In this document: positions 60,484-64,000 of the stretch, piece after piece
Numbering within the stretch: the first letter of the stretch is position 1
Layout of the letters: each line of letters opens with the position of its first letter
Source: Streptomyces sp. NRRL F-5126
Lineage (GTDB): Bacteria; Actinomycetota; Actinomycetes; Streptomycetales; Streptomycetaceae
NCBI RefSeq assembly: GCF_000721265.1
Contig: NZ_JOFZ01000003.1
Span: 1 to 64,000, forward strand
Length of the DNA: 64,000 bases
Direction of reading: 5' to 3'
Made by a program: the position numbers and the translations under genes
The notes under the pieces: generated by a model
Databases searched by the model: none
Seen by the model: the letters and a program-made list of their open reading frames with translations, nothing else
Told to the model about the DNA's origin: nothing

Positions 60484-62328
60484 TCACCTGTGCGTGCCTG
60501 CGCGACGGCGCAGGCCCACCGCCGTCGCCGCGGCCACCACCAGAGCGGCGCCGATGCCGGCCGCGGTCCACGGGAGCGCGCCCGCGCCGTCGTCCGTGGA
60601 CATCCGCATCGCCGCGTCCTGCGCCCGCAGGCCGGTGATGTGCGTCTTGACGGGCCGCACCTCCTGCAGCGGGCCGACGGAGCGCACTGAGCCGTCGCTG
60701 TTCAGCAGCGTCTGCCGGTTGTTGGGGTGGCGGAAGTCGAACATGGACAGCAGGCTGCCCGCGCGCCGGTCGAAGGAGTGGTCGCCGATGTCGCGCGTGC
60801 CCCAGTTGTGCTCGATGAAGCGGATGATCGACGCCTGCTCCGTCCTCGTGTGGTCGATGTGGTTGACCTTGCTGTACGGCGAGATCACGAGCAGCGGCTG
60901 GCGGGCGCCGGGCCCGCAGCGGTCCTGGTAGCCGCCGGCGGCAGCCGGGCCCGCCTGGCACATCGGGCTGTCCGTCGCCTTGCCGGTGGACGACACCGTG
61001 GAGTCCTTGGAGCCGTTCGTCACGGGGGCGGTGACGTGGTCGTACCAGCCGTCGGAGTCGTCGTAGGCGATCACGACCGCGGTGTCCTTCCACTGCGGCG
61101 AGCGCTGGATCCTGTTGATCTGGCCGACGAGGAAGTGCTGCTCGTCGATCGGGTCGGAGTAGCCGGCGTGGCCGTCCTGGTAGGCGGGTGCCTTGAGGAA
61201 GCTCACGGCGGGCAGCCGTCCCGCTCCGAGCGCCGCGTCGAAGTCCGTCAGGTCGTAGTTGTGGTTGGCGCGCCCCGCGTGGCCGATCTCGGCGACGCTC
61301 CTCGGCGCGAGGTGGTGCGGGTTGGCCGTGGAGGCGTAGTACTGGAACGGGTCGTGGTGCGGGCTGTAGTCGACGGCCGAGGCGCCGCCCACGTTGGCGT
61401 GCGTGGTGCCGGCGCACTTGGCGTAGTGGCCGTCCTGGCCGTCCCACGGGGTGCTCGGCCTGAAGCCGCCCTGGAACCAGCCCCAGCTGATGCCCTTCTC
61501 GTTGAGCCGGTCGCCGATGTTCTTGCCCGTCAGCATCGCCAGCGAGCTCTTGCTGGTGTGGTCGGTGTCGGAGCAGTCGTCGAAGGCGGGGTCCGGGTCG
61601 GTGATGAGGGTGCCGACGCCGTGCGCGTCGGGCGAGGCGACCGCGGCGGGGTCCGGCTTCGCGGTGCGCTTCGGGTGCTCGGTCGACGAGGTGGGGTCGG
61701 TGGAGACCACGCCGTGCGTCTGCCCCGAGACGAGCTCGATCGCGCCGGGCGTGGAGGGGCCGTACGCGGAGCCGAACGAGTTGTCGCTCAGCGAGTAGTG
61801 CTGCGCGTAGTTCCACAGGGCGGTGACGGTGTTGCCGTCGTAGTAGTCCATCACGACACCGGGCTCGTAGAACAGGTTGCCCGAGCACCGGCCCGAGTCG
61901 GTGTTCTGCACGAACTTGTCGGCCTTGCCGCCGTCGTAGGCGTACTGCTCGCGGTCGTAGTCGTGGCGCTGGTCGCAGGTGACTGCCTGGCCGGGGCCGA
62001 GCCGCTTGGGCGCGTACTGGTTGGGGTTGTGGTGGAGCAGGTGCGCCGTGCGCAGGTTGTCGATGGACTTCGGCGTGTGGCGCGAGGCCTTGAAGGGCGT
62101 GCCGTCCTCACCCGTCGCGTACGGGTACGTCGCGAAGTAGTGGTCGAACGAGATGTTCTCGTCGAAGAGGACGACCAGGTGCTTCACCGGCGTGGCGGTG
62201 CGTGCGCCGTGCCCGTGCCCGCTCGCGTCCGCGTGCGCGGGGCCGGCCGCCCCCAGCACGGCGAGTGCGGCCACCCCCGCCCACGCGCACCATCGACGGG
62301 GGCGCGCTGTCCTGCCTGTACGGCCCAT
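60484..62328 (-). CDS. Exported phosphoesterase/phospholipase C-type protein
   Basis: A 614-residue secreted enzyme of the phosphoesterase (phospholipase C/acid phosphatase) family. The signal peptide spans about residues 1-33 and has a twin-Arg-like RPRRW. The domain opens KHLVVLFDENISFDHYFATY (nucleophile/metal region) and ends with AYDDSDGWYDHVTAP and LLVISPYSKVNHIDHTRTEQ. The C-terminus has LPWTAAGIG, a hydrophobic helix and RRRAGTHR, like a wall-sorting or membrane-anchor tail. ATG at 62328 with GGAGGG. Divergent from the PL8 gene. Confidence 0.88.
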   Translation of the reverse strand: MGRTGRTARPRRWCAWAGVAALAVLGAAGPAHADASGHGHGARTATPVKHLVVLFDENISFDHYFATYPYATGEDGTPFKASRHTPKSIDNLRTAHLLHHNPNQYAPKRLGPGQAVTCDQRHDYDREQYAYDGGKADKFVQNTDSGRCSGNLFYEPGVVMDYYDGNTVTALWNYAQHYSLSDNSFGSAYGPSTPGAIELVSGQTHGVVSTDPTSSTEHPKRTAKPDPAAVASPDAHGVGTLITDPDPAFDDCSDTDHTSKSSLAMLTGKNIGDRLNEKGISWGWFQGGFRPSTPWDGQDGHYAKCAGTTHANVGGASAVDYSPHHDPFQYYASTANPHHLAPRSVAEIGHAGRANHNYDLTDFDAALGAGRLPAVSFLKAPAYQDGHAGYSDPIDEQHFLVGQINRIQRSPQWKDTAVVIAYDDSDGWYDHVTAPVTNGSKDSTVSSTGKATDSPMCQAGPAAAGGYQDRCGPGARQPLLVISPYSKVNHIDHTRTEQASIIRFIEHNWGTRDIGDHSFDRRAGSLLSMFDFRHPNNRQTLLNSDGSVRSVGPLQEVRPVKTHITGLRAQDAAMRMSTDDGAGALPWTAAGIGAALVVAAATAVGLRRRAGTHR

Positions 62329-62495
62329 TCCGATGACCCTCCGATCGTTGCGGGTGACGCATGGACACCATGCTGGTGAACGCGGGCAGTCTGGCGGATG
62401 TACGGCGCCATATCCAGACGCCGTACCGCGTTCGGCGCTCCTTCCCTCCCGCCGCGCACGGCCGTCACCCGGCGGAAACCGCCCCCTGCCTGCGG

Positions 62496-62501
62496 TTGAC
62501 A
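62496..62501 (+). promoter_or_regulatory. Candidate -35 box for the PL8 lyase gene
   Basis: A consensus TTGACA stands 62 bases before the lyase start. No good -10 box follows at 16-18 bases, so support is weak. Confidence 0.25.
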
Positions 62502-62562
62502 TGTCCAGCTACGGTTGTGGTGTTGGGGCACCACGCATCCCGCCGGCCTCTGGAGTGTCGAC

Positions 62563-64000
62563 ATGCCGATCTCTCGCCGCGCTCTGCTCTCCTCGCTCCC
62601 CGCGGGCGCCCTGCTGGCCGCAGCGGGCCCCGGCGAGGCCCGGGCGCTGTCCCCGGCGGCAGGCGGCGAGGCCGCGGGCGGCGCGACGGCGGCGGGCGAT
62701 CCGGCCACCGTCCTCGCCAGTACCGTCGCGCTGCTCGCCGGCACCGCCGAGAGCAACGCGCGCGCCGAGGCCGCGAAGAAACTCGCCGCCGTCGAGGCCA
62801 CCGCGCGCTCCCGGATCGCCGCGCTGGACGCGGCCGGGACGGCCGAGCTGTTCCACGGGCTGCCGCTCGGCACCAGCGACACCGCCCTGACCAAGTCCTT
62901 CCAGTACCTCTGCGAGATCGCCCTCGCCACCCGGCTGCCGGGCCCCGCGGGCACGGGCCTGCGGGGCGACACCGCGGTGCAGCACCGCGTGATCGACGGG
63001 CTGGCGCGCCTGTACGACGACTACTACGGCGACCAGTCGAAGGGCTACTACGGCAACTGGTACAACTGGGAGATCGGCATCTCGGCCCAGGTCAGCCGCA
63101 CCCTGGTGCTGCTGGAGCGCCAACTCGCCGGCTACCGCCCCGGCCTCGCCGCGTCCTACGTCGCCGCCATGGACGGCTACCTGCGCCACGGCAAGGACGG
63201 CGACGTCGACCTCGACTCGCGCTTCCACACCGGCGCCAACCTCGCGGACATCACCACCGACCGGATCCTCCAGGGCGCCGTCCTCGGCGACTCCGCGCGC
63301 ATCTCCAAGGCCGTCGGCGACCAGTTGACGGTGCTCGCCACCATCGACCCCTACCACCTGCGCCACCAGGTGACGGACGGCTTCTACGCGGACGGCTCCT
63401 ACCTCCAGCACGCCTCCGTCGCCTACACCGGCTCGTACGGCAGGGACCTGCTCTCCAGGATCGCCGACACCGTCGCGATCCTCGGCGGCTCCGGGTACCT
63501 CGACACCGGCGCCGTCTCGGGCGTCGCACGGGGATGGCTGGCGCACTCGTTCGCCCCGGTGATCTTCGAGGGGTGGATGATGGAGATCGTCAAGGGACGC
63601 GGCGTCTCCCGCACCACGTCCGGGTACGCGGACACGGCCGCCGTCGTGGAGGCCGCGGTGGTGCTCAGCGCCTCCGCGAGGGGAACCGACGCGACGGCTC
63701 TCAAGGGGTACGTGCGCTTCCTGCACGAGGCCTCGCCGGTGGCCGTCGACCCCGCCGCGTTCGCGTCTCCGCTCACCGTCGTGCGCTACGCGGACATCCT
63801 CGCCGACTCCTCCGTGCCGGCGGCGGACCTGGCGGCCGGCTCCGTCAACGCCGCGTTCTGCGCGATGGACAGGACGGTCCACCGGCGCCCCGGGTTCGCG
63901 TTCGCCCTCGCGCGCTCCTCGTCGCGGGTGAGCGCGTACGAGTACATGAGCGGCGAGAACCTGATGCCCTGGTTCCAGGGCGACGGGGCCCACTACCTCT
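62563..64000 (+). CDS. Polysaccharide lyase family 8 (hyaluronate/xanthan lyase type), right end cut
   Basis: The frame is open from the ATG at 62563 to the window end, giving 479 residues of a protein usually near 750-800. It starts with a Tat-type signal (SRRALLSSLPAGALLAA). The lyase alpha/alpha toroid shows GNWYNWEIGISAQVSRTLVL (catalytic Asn region), SRFHTGANLADITTDRILQG (His region), and DGFYADGSYLQHASVAYTGS followed by YGRDLL (Tyr region). It would cleave an acidic polysaccharide such as hyaluronan, chondroitin or xanthan by beta-elimination outside the cell. It ends inside the central domain at the edge. Confidence 0.88.
   Translation, partial: MPISRRALLSSLPAGALLAAAGPGEARALSPAAGGEAAGGATAAGDPATVLASTVALLAGTAESNARAEAAKKLAAVEATARSRIAALDAAGTAELFHGLPLGTSDTALTKSFQYLCEIALATRLPGPAGTGLRGDTAVQHRVIDGLARLYDDYYGDQSKGYYGNWYNWEIGISAQVSRTLVLLERQLAGYRPGLAASYVAAMDGYLRHGKDGDVDLDSRFHTGANLADITTDRILQGAVLGDSARISKAVGDQLTVLATIDPYHLRHQVTDGFYADGSYLQHASVAYTGSYGRDLLSRIADTVAILGGSGYLDTGAVSGVARGWLAHSFAPVIFEGWMMEIVKGRGVSRTTSGYADTAAVVEAAVVLSASARGTDATALKGYVRFLHEASPVAVDPAAFASPLTVVRYADILADSSVPAADLAAGSVNAAFCAMDRTVHRRPGFAFALARSSSRVSAYEYMSGENLMPWFQGDGAHYL

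Overview
The window is high-GC DNA with start codons, codon use and gene families typical of a Streptomyces-like actinomycete: many GTG starts, DUF6204, DUF5107-TPR and DUF2264 proteins, a SigB/F/G-type sigma factor, paired Lrp domains and a PAP2-DAG kinase fusion. About 48 protein genes, one tRNA-Leu(GAG) and several strong terminators and operator-like repeats can be supported. Both ends cut a gene. No rRNA, CRISPR array, insertion sequence or prophage was seen.

Region by region. Positions 1-4600 hold unknown or accessory genes: an edge fragment, a small beta-rich protein, a RelE-like/UvrD helicase fusion and an EcsC-family protein. Positions 4600-7400 are a small redox and stress module: a cupin, an F420/NADP-oxidoreductase-like protein, a quinone/azo-reductase gene broken by a frameshift, and a divergent TetR regulator. 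A nearly identical palindromic site lies in front of the cupin and between tetR and the reductase. A tRNA-Leu follows at about 7.6 kb.

Positions 7779-27206 form the most interesting part, a roughly 19 kb oxalate/formate catabolism locus. It holds an aldehyde dehydrogenase, a sucCD-type CoA ligase, a ThDP decarboxylase in the oxalyl-CoA decarboxylase position, a very recognisable formyl-CoA transferase, an ADP-forming acyl-CoA ligase, an oxalate/formate-antiporter-family transporter, an FCD-GntR regulator, a FabH-like thiolase-fold enzyme, a ketopantoate-reductase-like protein (candidate oxalyl-CoA reductase), a three-gene NAD-linked molybdenum formate dehydrogenase and FdhD. A 10-bp motif (ACTGTAKRCR) lies at four promoters of this locus, including that of the GntR gene. 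I infer one regulon that imports oxalate, activates it to oxalyl-CoA, decarboxylates it to formyl-CoA, exchanges CoA to give formate, and oxidises formate to CO2 with NADH gain. The reductase could offer an assimilatory branch to glyoxylate.

Positions 27588-37730 hold ordinary metabolic and regulatory genes: SBF-like transporter/LysR, a double-Lrp regulator, FadD, aldo-keto reductase, pterin dehydratase, DUF2264 and a sigma factor. Positions 37762-46196 are rich in membrane-lipid functions: an HpnR-type hopanoid C-3 methylase, a holin-like/phosphatase fusion, two MBL hydrolases, DedA and PAP2-DAG kinase. Positions 46289-54548 carry a methyltransferase, a VOC protein, an NCS1 permease, a DUF5107-TPR protein, an SDR/LysR pair and others.

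Positions 54623-59769 are a compact peptidase operon (M55 D-aminopeptidase, M20, S9, S66 LD-carboxypeptidase) that suggests use or recycling of D-amino-acid-containing peptides. A cold-shock protein, an exported phosphoesterase and a truncated PL8 polysaccharide lyase end the window.
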